Shown: in pieces, positions 50,015 to 58,419 of the stretch
How positions within the stretch are numbered: position 1 is the first letter of the stretch
Layout of the letters: the number at the start of each line of letters is the position of its first letter
Source: Levilactobacillus fujinensis
GTDB taxonomy: Bacteria > Bacillota > Bacilli > Lactobacillales > Lactobacillaceae
Length of the DNA stretch: 64,000 nt
Assembly (NCBI RefSeq): GCF_003946335.1
Contig: NZ_RHNX01000010.1
Coordinates: 19,786-83,785, forward strand
Reading direction: 5' to 3'
Program-made: the position numbers and the translations under genes
Notes under the pieces: model-generated
Database searches by the model: none
Seen by the model: the letters and a program-made list of their open reading frames with translations, nothing else
Told to the model about the DNA's origin: nothing

Positions 50015-50312
50015 CCGATACGTCTATCGTTACTGATTCATTCGCCAACAAGCCTAGATTTAGGGAAAAAACTATGGCAAAACCAGAATAAGCTAGGCTA
50101 AGGACACTAACCGTAAGTAGCAAGCGGAAAAGGGCGCCAAAGAATTAGATAGCGACTTGCCACCCTCTTTCTTACCCAAATGATCAAAGGGAACTGCTGA
50201 CGACTACTGGTGACCATTGATCTAAAGGTCGCTCTAAAAGCTGTGAAGAACAGGGAACGTCACCAAGTACCCGGCTGAAGCGTTCACGAAACATCTACAT
50301 GACCTCAAAAAA
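50015..50312. other. Gene-free stretch with a possible coding remnant
   Basis: No intact gene. On the plus strand the last 70 bases, up to a TAG at 50317-50319, read YPAEAFTKHLHDLKKE in one frame, which looks like a protein C-terminus, but the frame is closed upstream by TGA and I recognise no family. Confidence 0.3.
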
Positions 50313-50371
50313 GAGTAGAGAAAGGCCGCCAGATTGGAAGAAAATACCAATCTGGCGGCCTTTCTCTACTC
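50313..50371. terminator. Terminator with a 25-bp perfect stem
   Basis: GAGTAGAGAAAGGCCGCC... (50313-50337) is exactly inverted at 50347-50371 across a 9-nt loop. It lies 42 bp beyond the amidase stop. The stem is much longer than termination needs. Confidence 0.85.
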
Positions 50372-50413
50372 ATATTAATTTAAGTTTACTGTACTGCGGT
50401 TACCTATTTCTAC

Positions 50414-52555
50414 CTATTTTCGAATCACAAACTGCTTATTTGCTGTAATCAATTGGCCGTTTGTGAGCTCCAGGCGTGCAATTTGACCGTGGAAACGAAT
50501 TGCCTTGATTTTCAAGACCTGTCCCTTCTTGATCAAACGAACCCGTTGGCTGGACTTAAAAGTCTTGCCACGATAACTGTAGATACCGTGCTGACTGATG
50601 ACCCGCACCCGCCGTGGATTCTGCAGGTAGTAGAGCGAGGCCACGAACTTCGAATTAGCCGTAATATAACCACCCTTGACTCGGTAACGTAACGCACCGT
50701 TCTTGGTAAAGGCTACGCCCAGCGTCTTAAACGTCCGACTGTGAACTCGCGGCTTGGCCGTGTAGTGCCGAACCCGTTGCGTCAAGTTGACGTCCTTATA
50801 CAGGTTCAATGCCCCCTTGGCGTAAACAACCTTTGGTGCCTGGGCAACGACTGGCGTTACCGGTTTGGTTGGCTTGGACTCTGATGTTGCTGGCTTTGAT
50901 TCGCTCGACGCTGAAGTTTCAGCTGTTGCCGGGGTCGTTGTGGTCCCAGTCGTATTATCACTTGTCGACTGGCTGTCCAAGAATTTTAGTTGATTCTTAC
51001 TTTCAAAGAGATCACCCATCGCTAACAGCAGCCGGTCTTGGTTCTTGGCGGCTTCCAATTGAATCCCCAGCGGCATCCGACTAGCACTCACGTACGTTGG
51101 CAAACTAATTGCCGGTTCGCCGGTCACGTTAGCCAGTTGGGTAAATGGCGTCTTGCTCAAGCCATGTAACCAAGCATCGTAGATCAACTGCATCTGGTCC
51201 TTACTGTCCAGCGATGCAATGTCGCGCATCTTCTCAACGTACTCGGGCAAGTAAGCCGGATCCGTGTTGCTTGGCGCTGTGGTGGCCGTTGTTGGTGTCA
51301 AATACAGACCATATTTTTGGTGAAAATCAGTCATCTGTTGTTTGGCCGTTGCAACCACACTGGCATAACTGGCACGGTCTGGCGCGGTTAATTTCTTGCT
51401 GGCTTCAAATAACGCATAGGTCATGATACTCCCATCATCAGGTAAGAGATCACGTTTATAAGCCGCTTTCGCCCACGAATTAGCGGCAAAGCCACTACTT
51501 GTTGCCCCCTTGTAGTAGGCCTGCATCAAGGCTTTACCATCGACTGGACTGTCGACCTGCTTGACGTTAAATCCTTGGCTCTTCAGGAAAGACACGGCCT
51601 GGGTGACCGCGTTCACAGCATCCTGACTGACCGGCGTGCCCACAGGCGATTTGGTCGAGTAGGCAATCGTCACCGACTTCAGGTCCTTTGGTGCGGCCTC
51701 TGCCGTGACGCTACCACTCAACATGTTATCAAATAAGGTCTGCGTATCTGCCATACTCTTGGTCTCAGCGAAGCTTGCCATGGTGCTGGCGGCACTGTCT
51801 CCCTTGATCATCCCCGCGGAGGGCTTCAGACCAATAACGCCAGACCATGACGCTGGAATCCGTAGTGACCCACCGGCATCGTTCCCGGTTGCAACTGGAA
51901 CCATGTCGTCGGCGACACTCGCTGCCGCACCACCGGAAGATCCACCGGGATTATCGGCGGTGTTCCATGGATTATTCGCTGCCCCATAGAGCTTGGACGT
52001 CGTAATATTGGTCAGCCCCAACTCGGGATAATTCGTTTGCCCAATGACGACAAAACCCAAACTCTGCAGCTGAGTCACAAATGGCTTGGTGTACGACGAG
52101 ACTCGCGTGCTGGAGTAAGGCAGGCCCTGCGTTGCGGACTCGCCCTTTAATTCCTGTGCCAAGCCTTTAATCAAAATGGGCACGCCATAGAATGGCTGAC
52201 CGGTATCCTTCATAGCGGCGGCTTCGTCTAAGGCCTTATCCTCACGCATGGTAATCACAGCATTCAACTGTGGATTATCCTGTTTGACCTTGGTCATCGC
52301 CAATTGAATCAACTGTTGACTGGTAACCTTACCAGAACGCACCATCTGCGCGAGTTGCGTCGCGGTGGCGTGCTCGTATTGCGACAACGTTAACGGATTA
52401 GCCGTAGCGGTTGTCGTGACGTTGCTGGTAGTACTATGTACACTGGTATCACTGGCAGTCACGCCGGTAACGGCGCCACCTACGATGGTTGCAGCCACCA
52501 CAGCCGCTAACACCGCTTTGGTCTTTAACCAGTGGCTAAACTTAACTTGTTTCAT
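50414..52555 (-). CDS. Exported amidase-signature protein with C-terminal wall-binding domain
   Basis: A 713-residue protein. A signal peptide (WLKTKAVLAAVVAATIVGG) ends near residue 33. The amidase-signature domain (about 60-530) has the Ser-Ser-Lys triad: Lys in ILIKGLAQ, Ser in GGSSGGAAAS and Ser in NDAGGSLRIP. A Ser/Thr/Pro linker follows (about 545-590). The last 130 residues contain two SH3-like or DUF5776-like units ending RVKGGYITANSKFV and LTNGQLITANKQFV, typical of lactobacillus wall attachment. It likely cleaves an amide at the cell surface; the substrate is unknown. Start ATG 52555 behind GGAGG. Confidence 0.88.
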   Translation of the reverse strand: MKQVKFSHWLKTKAVLAAVVAATIVGGAVTGVTASDTSVHSTTSNVTTTATANPLTLSQYEHATATQLAQMVRSGKVTSQQLIQLAMTKVKQDNPQLNAVITMREDKALDEAAAMKDTGQPFYGVPILIKGLAQELKGESATQGLPYSSTRVSSYTKPFVTQLQSLGFVVIGQTNYPELGLTNITTSKLYGAANNPWNTADNPGGSSGGAAASVADDMVPVATGNDAGGSLRIPASWSGVIGLKPSAGMIKGDSAASTMASFAETKSMADTQTLFDNMLSGSVTAEAAPKDLKSVTIAYSTKSPVGTPVSQDAVNAVTQAVSFLKSQGFNVKQVDSPVDGKALMQAYYKGATSSGFAANSWAKAAYKRDLLPDDGSIMTYALFEASKKLTAPDRASYASVVATAKQQMTDFHQKYGLYLTPTTATTAPSNTDPAYLPEYVEKMRDIASLDSKDQMQLIYDAWLHGLSKTPFTQLANVTGEPAISLPTYVSASRMPLGIQLEAAKNQDRLLLAMGDLFESKNQLKFLDSQSTSDNTTGTTTTPATAETSASSESKPATSESKPTKPVTPVVAQAPKVVYAKGALNLYKDVNLTQRVRHYTAKPRVHSRTFKTLGVAFTKNGALRYRVKGGYITANSKFVASLYYLQNPRRVRVISQHGIYSYRGKTFKSSQRVRLIKKGQVLKIKAIRFHGQIARLELTNGQLITANKQFVIRK

Positions 52556-52731
52556 CCAAAATTCCTCCAACCTTTTCCAACCTAATTTATGTTCTGCAGA
52601 TGACATAGGAACTAACGACGAATCGCCATTTTTTTCTTAAGCGTCAGAATAAACAACATAGGAACCACACTATTACTGCCATTCACCAGTTGTTAGCTCC
52701 CTATCCTCTGTAAAACACAACCTCACGTTCC

Positions 52732-52768
52732 ATAGTACAGGTTTTAAGCCTGAATGAAAACGCTTATT
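52732..52768 (-). promoter_or_regulatory. Amidase promoter with cre site
   Basis: Minus-strand TTTTCA (52755-52760), a 17-nt spacer and TACTAT (52732-52737). TGAAAACGCTTATT on the plus strand (52755-52768) resembles a cre site and covers the -35 box. A leader of about 170 nt follows. The rest of 52769-52984 is AT-rich with nothing else recognised. Confidence 0.55.
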
Positions 52769-52984
52769 TGCCATTTTCAATAAGCAAAATATTATCAATA
52801 CTATATTTATTTCACCTACTTCATTCATTACATCCGGTAGGTGACCGCCTCATCCCGCAATTTAGAACTATTCCATCCCTTGGATTAATGATAATACCGG
52901 CGTTTGTATATTCATTTATAGTTTTCATTATTTAAAACTTATTTCATACCATGAAGTAGCCGCTACCCGCCTTATTTTCCCCCA

Positions 52985-53048
52985 AAAAAATCGGCATCCC
53001 ATGCATCCCGCCTTTGTCAGGTTAACTGCATGTGACTACCGATCTTTT
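52985..53048 (-). terminator. Terminator of the ABC exporter gene
   Basis: On the minus strand GATCGG and ACATGCA pair with TGCATG and CCGATT with an inner mismatch, followed by seven T. Confidence 0.7.
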
Positions 53049-53104
53049 CTGAAACCTCAAAGAAAGCTAACCCGCGCCCGTGTCTCTCGTGGCACTGGGA
53101 ATCG

Positions 53105-54757
53105 TCACTCTGCTTGCTTCCCGTTAAGCGCCTCAAACTGAATCGTCTCATCAAATAGCGCTTGTGTCTCCTCATGTGGCGTGTGACTGATCATAATTAG
53201 CGTTAACGCTGGGTTTTCCAGCAAGTCACGTTCAATCTTCACCGCATTCACGGTATCGACTGCCGATGTCCCTTCATCCAACAGAATCAGCCCGACGTGT
53301 CGCAGTAGCCCACGTGCTAAAGCCAGCCGCTGTAGCTGACCACCAGACAGATCACTGCCACCATCCCCAACGTTTTGATCCAGAAACGCCCGGGCACTCT
53401 CCTGGTCCGGACACAGTTTCGTTGCCAACAAGACCGCCACCAGCTCTTCGTCACCGTAGTCATCGGCTAGGCGGAGGTTTTCCCGCACCGTAGCCGTCAA
53501 CGCTTGTGGCCGTTGGTCCAAATACAACAGTTGTTGCCCCAACTGATTCGCTGAATAATCTTTAAGTGACTTACCGGCCAGCCGAATTTCACCGGTATAA
53601 TTGGTCAGGTAGCCCGTCAAGACTTTCAGGAAGGTCGACTTACCACAGCCACTTTCACCCAGGATCAGATACTTTTTGCCTTGCTCAAAGTTGTAGGTCA
53701 CGTGACACAAAATGGGGTGGTCGGTGTGATAGGCAAAGCTTAAGTCGTGGACCTGAATGATGTCTGGTACCACGGCCATTGTGGAGACGGCTAGCTCTGC
53801 CATCTCCGGTTCGACTGGGAATTTTTCACGTTCCAGCTCAAATTTTTCAAAAATGGGCTTCACCCCACGAATCATTCCTAAATACGTACTCATATTACCC
53901 AGGTTATTGAAAATGTTCCCCGACAGACTGCTCACAGCACTTAATGTCCCAATTGAAACCAACTTCATCATCGCTAAAATCCCGGTCAACCCCATCAACA
54001 TGACTTGGGAAATGACGTTGCCCAGGAATCCCACAACTTGTACGCTACTCTGCGCACGCCGTTGGTTGACGTAAGATCGCTTAAGCGCCTTAGATGCTGA
54101 AATGATCCCCTGCTTCAGTAACCGTAACGCCTGAAAGGCATAGAGCAGGTTGAACACGCCCATCACGTCTTGTGTTCGATTAACAAAGGCCTCATTTTGG
54201 TGCGTTAATTGTGTGTTGGCCCGCATGATCCGCTTGTCAAAAACCTTGGGCGCCACGATGATCAGTCCCGCCAAGATCAGCGCCGATAACGCTAAACTCC
54301 AGTGATACGCGATCAGCGTGAACAATGCAAAGACCGTCCCAAAGACGCCTTCGACGACGATAAAAAAGCTTTCAAGGCCCTGCACGTTGATCGTCTGAAT
54401 GTCATTATTGACCCACGACTCATAGACCCCCATCGACCGCGAATTGTATGATTCATAATCCTTAGCGATCAAAATATCGGCCAGATCCTGTCGAATAGAG
54501 ATGTCGATATTCTGAATCACCTTTTCCTGATAGATAGACGCCCCGTAATTCAAGGCCGCAATCACGAGCCAATCCAGCATCAGCAATCCGACTGCCAGCA
54601 AAAATAGATTCAGTTGGCCTTTGATTAGGGCGTTCAACAGGTTCGCATTGAGTACTGACCCCAAGACCGTCAGTCCCTCAATCACCATCAACAGAAACGT
54701 CTCGACCAACACTTCTCCACGATGTTGTAGAATATATTTACGCATACTTGGAACCAC
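53105..54757 (-). CDS. ABC exporter, fused membrane and ATPase domains
   Basis: A 550-residue half-transporter that should work as a dimer. Six membrane helices occupy the first 300 residues or so, beginning ETFLLMVIEGLTVLGSVL. The ATPase has Walker A LGESGCGKSTFL, the signature DLSGGQLQRLALARG and Walker B ILLDEGTSAVD. It resembles the bacteriocin/peptide or lipid exporters of the MsbA-like group without a peptidase domain. The start is unclear: GTG 54757 is very near GAGAGG and ATG 54745 is rather far. No partner gene is adjacent, so it is probably a homodimer. Confidence 0.85.
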   Translation of the reverse strand: MVPSMRKYILQHRGEVLVETFLLMVIEGLTVLGSVLNANLLNALIKGQLNLFLLAVGLLMLDWLVIAALNYGASIYQEKVIQNIDISIRQDLADILIAKDYESYNSRSMGVYESWVNNDIQTINVQGLESFFIVVEGVFGTVFALFTLIAYHWSLALSALILAGLIIVAPKVFDKRIMRANTQLTHQNEAFVNRTQDVMGVFNLLYAFQALRLLKQGIISASKALKRSYVNQRRAQSSVQVVGFLGNVISQVMLMGLTGILAMMKLVSIGTLSAVSSLSGNIFNNLGNMSTYLGMIRGVKPIFEKFELEREKFPVEPEMAELAVSTMAVVPDIIQVHDLSFAYHTDHPILCHVTYNFEQGKKYLILGESGCGKSTFLKVLTGYLTNYTGEIRLAGKSLKDYSANQLGQQLLYLDQRPQALTATVRENLRLADDYGDEELVAVLLATKLCPDQESARAFLDQNVGDGGSDLSGGQLQRLALARGLLRHVGLILLDEGTSAVDTVNAVKIERDLLENPALTLIMISHTPHEETQALFDETIQFEALNGKQAE

Positions 54758-54853
54758 GACCTCTCATTTATATCACCACAATAATTAGGCTTTTTTCATT
54801 TAAGTGTACTAATTCTAATTTTTTTATAATGATGGTCAATAGAAAGTCTTTAG

Positions 54854-54884
54854 AAAAAAAAGGTTCGCCCAGTTAGCGAACCTT
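54854..54884 (-). terminator. Terminator of the antiporter gene
   Basis: On the minus strand AAGGTTCGC-TAACTGG-GCGAACCTT is followed by eight T. It begins 13 bp past the stop codon. Confidence 0.88.
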
Positions 54885-54896
54885 CTCTCAACAGAC

Positions 54897-56069
54897 TTAT
54901 TCAGCAGCCGGTTGCGGCATGCCCTTCAATGCTTGTTTCAACACGAGTGGTGCAATAATTGTTGCCAAGACAATAACCAAGATCATGGCGGAATAGTCTG
55001 CTCCACCAAGCAGACCCGCTTGATGCCCAATCTGGGCGGTAATCAGCCCCATTTCACCCCGGGCGATCATCCCGGTACCAATCACGGTGCTGCTCTTCAG
55101 GTCGAAACCACACAGACGTGCGCCCAAGCCACAGCCCAACAATTTTGCCAGGCACGCCAGGACCGTTAAGCCCACGATGATACCCAGGTTATCCGCCAAA
55201 TGGTCCAGCGTCATGTTCAAGCCCACACTCACAAAGAAAACAGGAATGAAGATGGCATTTCCCAGCGGTTCCACGTGATCGGCCAACACCGCGCGGTACG
55301 GCGTGTGCGCCACGGCAATTCCGGCAAAGAAGGCGCCAATAGCCCCACTCAACCCGACAATGTCAGCTAGCCACGCCATACTCAGACAGATGACCATCGA
55401 CATGATCGTTACACTGGATGCCATGACCAGCCGCTCGCTCAAATGCATCAGGTACGGTGCGATCCATTTGACCACGACGTAAGTCCCACCGAAAAAGGCG
55501 ACCTGTTCAAGTAAGACTAAGCCCAGCGCCGGTTGACTGCCCGCGGCCTGGATTCCTTGACTGGCCAGCAGACTGATCATCAGTGACAACAGGATGACCC
55601 CCATGATGTCGTCGGCCACCGCGGCCCCCAGAATCGTCGCACCCTCACGCGTAGAGAGGGCGTGGTACTCCTTCAAAACGGCCACGGAAATAGAGACCGA
55701 CGTTGCTGAAAAGATGACACCAATAAACAGCGCTTCGAGCGGCGTGAAGCCCCACCACCAGGAGGCCAACCCCATCATCGCAATGGGAAAGATTACCCCG
55801 GAAGTCGCTACCACGATCGCCGGCTTGAGATACTTCATCAAAAGTTGTAAATTACTTTCGAGCCCGCCCAAGAACATTAGGATCACCACCCCAATGTCGG
55901 CGAATAAACTGACTAGACTGTTGAGTTGAACCCAGTTGAGCAGGGCCGGCCCAATGATAATTCCAATCAGCAACTCGCCGATCACGGCCGGAACGCCTAA
56001 CCGGTTGGCAAAATTCCCCGCCAACGTCGTCAGTACCAGAATCAAACAGAGTGTTCCCAGAAAAGCCAC
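54897..56069 (-). CDS. CPA2-family cation:proton antiporter (NapA/KefB-like)
   Basis: A 390-residue transporter with 12-13 helices. The ion-binding pair is seen in LGAAVADDIMGVIL, the double-Asp form typical of electrogenic Na+/H+ exchange. Discontinuous-helix regions FSATSVSISVAV and GMIARGEMGLI are also conserved. There is no C-terminal TrkA-N domain, so it is not a full KefB. I start at the GTG at 56069 with AAAGGAGG upstream; the open frame extends 21 codons further over the ribosome site. Likely roles are pH and sodium homeostasis in the cell membrane. Confidence 0.9.
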   Translation of the reverse strand: MAFLGTLCLILVLTTLAGNFANRLGVPAVIGELLIGIIIGPALLNWVQLNSLVSLFADIGVVILMFLGGLESNLQLLMKYLKPAIVVATSGVIFPIAMMGLASWWWGFTPLEALFIGVIFSATSVSISVAVLKEYHALSTREGATILGAAVADDIMGVILLSLMISLLASQGIQAAGSQPALGLVLLEQVAFFGGTYVVVKWIAPYLMHLSERLVMASSVTIMSMVICLSMAWLADIVGLSGAIGAFFAGIAVAHTPYRAVLADHVEPLGNAIFIPVFFVSVGLNMTLDHLADNLGIIVGLTVLACLAKLLGCGLGARLCGFDLKSSTVIGTGMIARGEMGLITAQIGHQAGLLGGADYSAMILVIVLATIIAPLVLKQALKGMPQPAAE

Positions 56070-56154
56070 ACGGACGCCTCCTTTAGAAAATATTAATAGT
56101 CCTATGATACGCCAAAATCCGGGAACATTCACTAGTGGTGATTAGGGTTTAGCC

Positions 56155-56245
56155 TAAATCAAGAACCTTTCTATAAGCTTACGCCTCACTGCCCCAGGAC
56201 AATCAAGTAACCTAAGAGGTCAGCCGCTATGTGCTCAGGCACGCC
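56155..56245. repeat. MITE-like family A, short fragment
   Basis: CTTTCTATAAGCTTACGCC, then CCTAAGAGGTCAGCCGC and TGTGCTCAGGCACGCC follow the order found at 26380-26455. Both ends are lost. Confidence 0.5.
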
Positions 56246-56443
56246 CTACGCCACATCCTTAGCCTGAATCAGCGCGCGAAGGATTGCAATCAGCCCCCAG
56301 ACGATTGCGATAATGTTAATCGTGAAGTCGCCCAATCCCTCATGCGGATAAACCATCAGCCACTTTGCCGCGGGTAAAAATAGAAAAAGTCCCAACCAAA
56401 ACGAAAACGTGCTGTAGAAGTGCTTGCAGAATTTGATTCCCAT
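56246..56443 (-). CDS. Small membrane protein, hypothetical
   Basis: A 65-residue protein with two hydrophobic stretches (about residues 13-29 and 42-58) and an SxxFWLGLFLFLPAAKWL segment. I do not recognise a family. GGGGGAG stands 6 nt before the ATG at 56443, which favours this over the GTG/ATG five codons upstream. It is alone between an antiporter and a flavoprotein gene, with its stop at the edge of a repeat fragment. Confidence 0.55.
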   Translation of the reverse strand: MGIKFCKHFYSTFSFWLGLFLFLPAAKWLMVYPHEGLGDFTINIIAIVWGLIAILRALIQAKDVA

Positions 56444-56605
56444 AACGCTCTCCCCCATTCGTGGTGTCTGCCAGTTCAGCTACAACTTAACACGCACATG
56501 TAAAGAGTCCGTATACAAGAATCATTTCCCGCTCGATTGGACGCGCAACTTAACAATCTAGCACCTGCCCCAAATTTTGTATCGCCCCACAATTCCCTTG
56601 ATAGT

Positions 56606-56652
56606 AAAAAAGTGTCTGACCATCATCAATTAAGCGATGGCCAGACACTTTG
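56606..56652 (-). terminator. Displaced terminator of the flavoprotein gene
   Basis: On the minus strand AAGTGTCTGGCCATC pairs with GATGGTCAGACACTT and is followed by six T. It stands about 315 bp past the flavoprotein stop codon, with a repeat element in between. Confidence 0.78.
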
Positions 56653-56685
56653 CGGAAAATATAACTTGGTAACAACCGACGTCAT

Positions 56686-56972
56686 ATTCAGGCTTTAGCA
56701 GTTTACCTGCCATAGCCCACAGGACAGAGATGCAGCTAGCCATGTCGACGATATTAGGCGGCGTTCTTTCCGGCTTACATCGTGGGACGACCTGGGAGAC
56801 ACCTGAACTTAGCGGCTTTCAGGCGAGCCGAAAGCCCATCCTTTGGCTGGAAGCGTTTCCTACAGCAAATGAAGTTCCTGGCAGCCGGAATGCGACCAGT
56901 ACCCCTAATTTAGCGGTGACAATTTCCACAGTCGCAAGCGTAAGACAAACATTTTGATTTTCAACCTTTAAT
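56686..56972. repeat. MITE-like family A, beta-half copy abutting a stop codon
   Basis: Blocks GCTTTAGCAG, GATGCAGCTAGCC, CATCGTGGGACGACCTGG, TTTCAGGCGAGCCG, TTAGCGGTGACAATTTCC and GTCGCAAGCGTAAG are in family order, ending GATTTTCAACCTTTAA. The stop codon of the flavoprotein gene (56968-56970) lies in this terminal repeat. Confidence 0.8.
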
Positions 56973-58302
56973 TAAAGTAAGTCAAGTCTGAAGCCAAGGT
57001 TGGGTAGGCCATGATCGTGGCACTGATGTCGTCCATGCTGAGCTGATTACTGATGACGAAGTCGAGATAATTGATCACTTGTTCCGCCTCACTACTCAAT
57101 ACCGCGGCGCCAACGATTTTATTCGACGATTTATCCACGACCACTTTAATCCGCGCATGAGGATCTTGAATCCGCTGGTAACTGTACCAATGGGTTAGAT
57201 CTAAGTCATTGATCACATACTTCTCCGACTGAGATTCCGCCTGAACGGTTGAAATGCCGAGCTGGGCCAACTGTGTCTTCCCATAAACTACCGCTGGAAT
57301 CACTGGATACTGAATGGCTGGTGAGTCACAGGTCGTCAGCGTTTCCGTCAAGTAGCGGCCTTCAAACCCGGCCACCGGCGTCAGCTTGGGTTGTGGCCGA
57401 TCAACCACATCCCCTAACGCAAAGATATGGTGATTAGAGGACTGTAGGCGTCCGTTGACCGTGATGCCATGAGTAGTCGTTTCTACGTCGACGCGGTCCA
57501 AATGAAGGTCCGCCAAGACCGGAGTACGCCCAGCAGTTGCAAAGACCAGACCAGTCGTCCATGTCTCACCAGTTGCCGTGGTCACTTGATACTGGTCATC
57601 AGCTGGCGCAACAGCCGTGATGGTCGTATCCAATCTGACATCCACACCATTTTCCCGTAACCGCTCAAGTAGATCATTGACTAAGTCTTGGTCAAACGCC
57701 CGCAGTGGCCGCGCGTTGTGATGGACCAGGTGGACGCGACTCCCCGCGGCGTTGGCGATTGCCGCCAGTTCAACCCCCACGAAGCCAGCGCCCATCAGCG
57801 TAATATCTCCAGGAAGTTTGTCGAGATCAAGAAAGTCGTTACTGGTGCGGAGCCACTCCTGACCCGCGATTTTCGGTAAGCGGGGTTCCTGACCGGTCGC
57901 AACGATCCAGTTGGCCGCGCTCAGCTGCTCAGCACCAACGGTCAACGTACCATCGTCATTGAAGCTCGCAGTCCCGTGAAAATTGGCAATACCGGCTGCT
58001 TCTAACCCGCTTTTCGTCCCACCGGGAATCTTTTCCGTGTAAGCCCGCTTAGCTGCCATCAGCGCCGCCCAATCGATTTGGGGAATACCGGTTAAGCCAT
58101 GGCCCTGCAACGCCTCACTGTGGCCCTGAGCCTCCACAGCGGCCATCAGGATCTTCTTAGGATCACAGCCACGGTTCGGACATGTGCCGCCCCAAAGGTC
58201 CTTTTCGACCACGGCCACGTTCATCCCCCGTGCATGGAGACCGTAAGCGGCCGCTAAACCGCCGGGCCCGCCACCGATAATCCCGATATCAAACTCTTGC
58301 AT
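56968..58302 (-). CDS. Pyridine nucleotide-disulfide oxidoreductase (glutathione reductase-like)
   Basis: A 444-residue FAD flavoprotein. FAD binding is shown by IIGGGPGGLAAAYG, the redox-active Cys pair by GGTCPNRGCDPKK, NAD(P)H binding by MGAGFVGVELAA, and a second FAD motif by FALGDVVD. The dimerisation domain is present, but the C-terminal His-Glu pair (HPTxxE in glutathione reductase) reads AYPTLASD. The partner acid-base His is therefore missing. It may reduce a different substrate or be an oxidase. It has no close operon partner. Its stop codon lies in a repeat terminus. Confidence 0.87.
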   Translation of the reverse strand: MQEFDIGIIGGGPGGLAAAYGLHARGMNVAVVEKDLWGGTCPNRGCDPKKILMAAVEAQGHSEALQGHGLTGIPQIDWAALMAAKRAYTEKIPGGTKSGLEAAGIANFHGTASFNDDGTLTVGAEQLSAANWIVATGQEPRLPKIAGQEWLRTSNDFLDLDKLPGDITLMGAGFVGVELAAIANAAGSRVHLVHHNARPLRAFDQDLVNDLLERLRENGVDVRLDTTITAVAPADDQYQVTTATGETWTTGLVFATAGRTPVLADLHLDRVDVETTTHGITVNGRLQSSNHHIFALGDVVDRPQPKLTPVAGFEGRYLTETLTTCDSPAIQYPVIPAVVYGKTQLAQLGISTVQAESQSEKYVINDLDLTHWYSYQRIQDPHARIKVVVDKSSNKIVGAAVLSSEAEQVINYLDFVISNQLSMDDISATIMAYPTLASDLTYFN

Positions 58303-58419
58303 ACATTGACCCTCCCTTTCCGTGTCGCATGCTTAGCCCATCTGACGGTCCTAAACCGTCCCAATTTACTGCTAAACATTCACCATGTACGCCTTTGATT
58401 CTAGCACGGAAAGGCCAGA

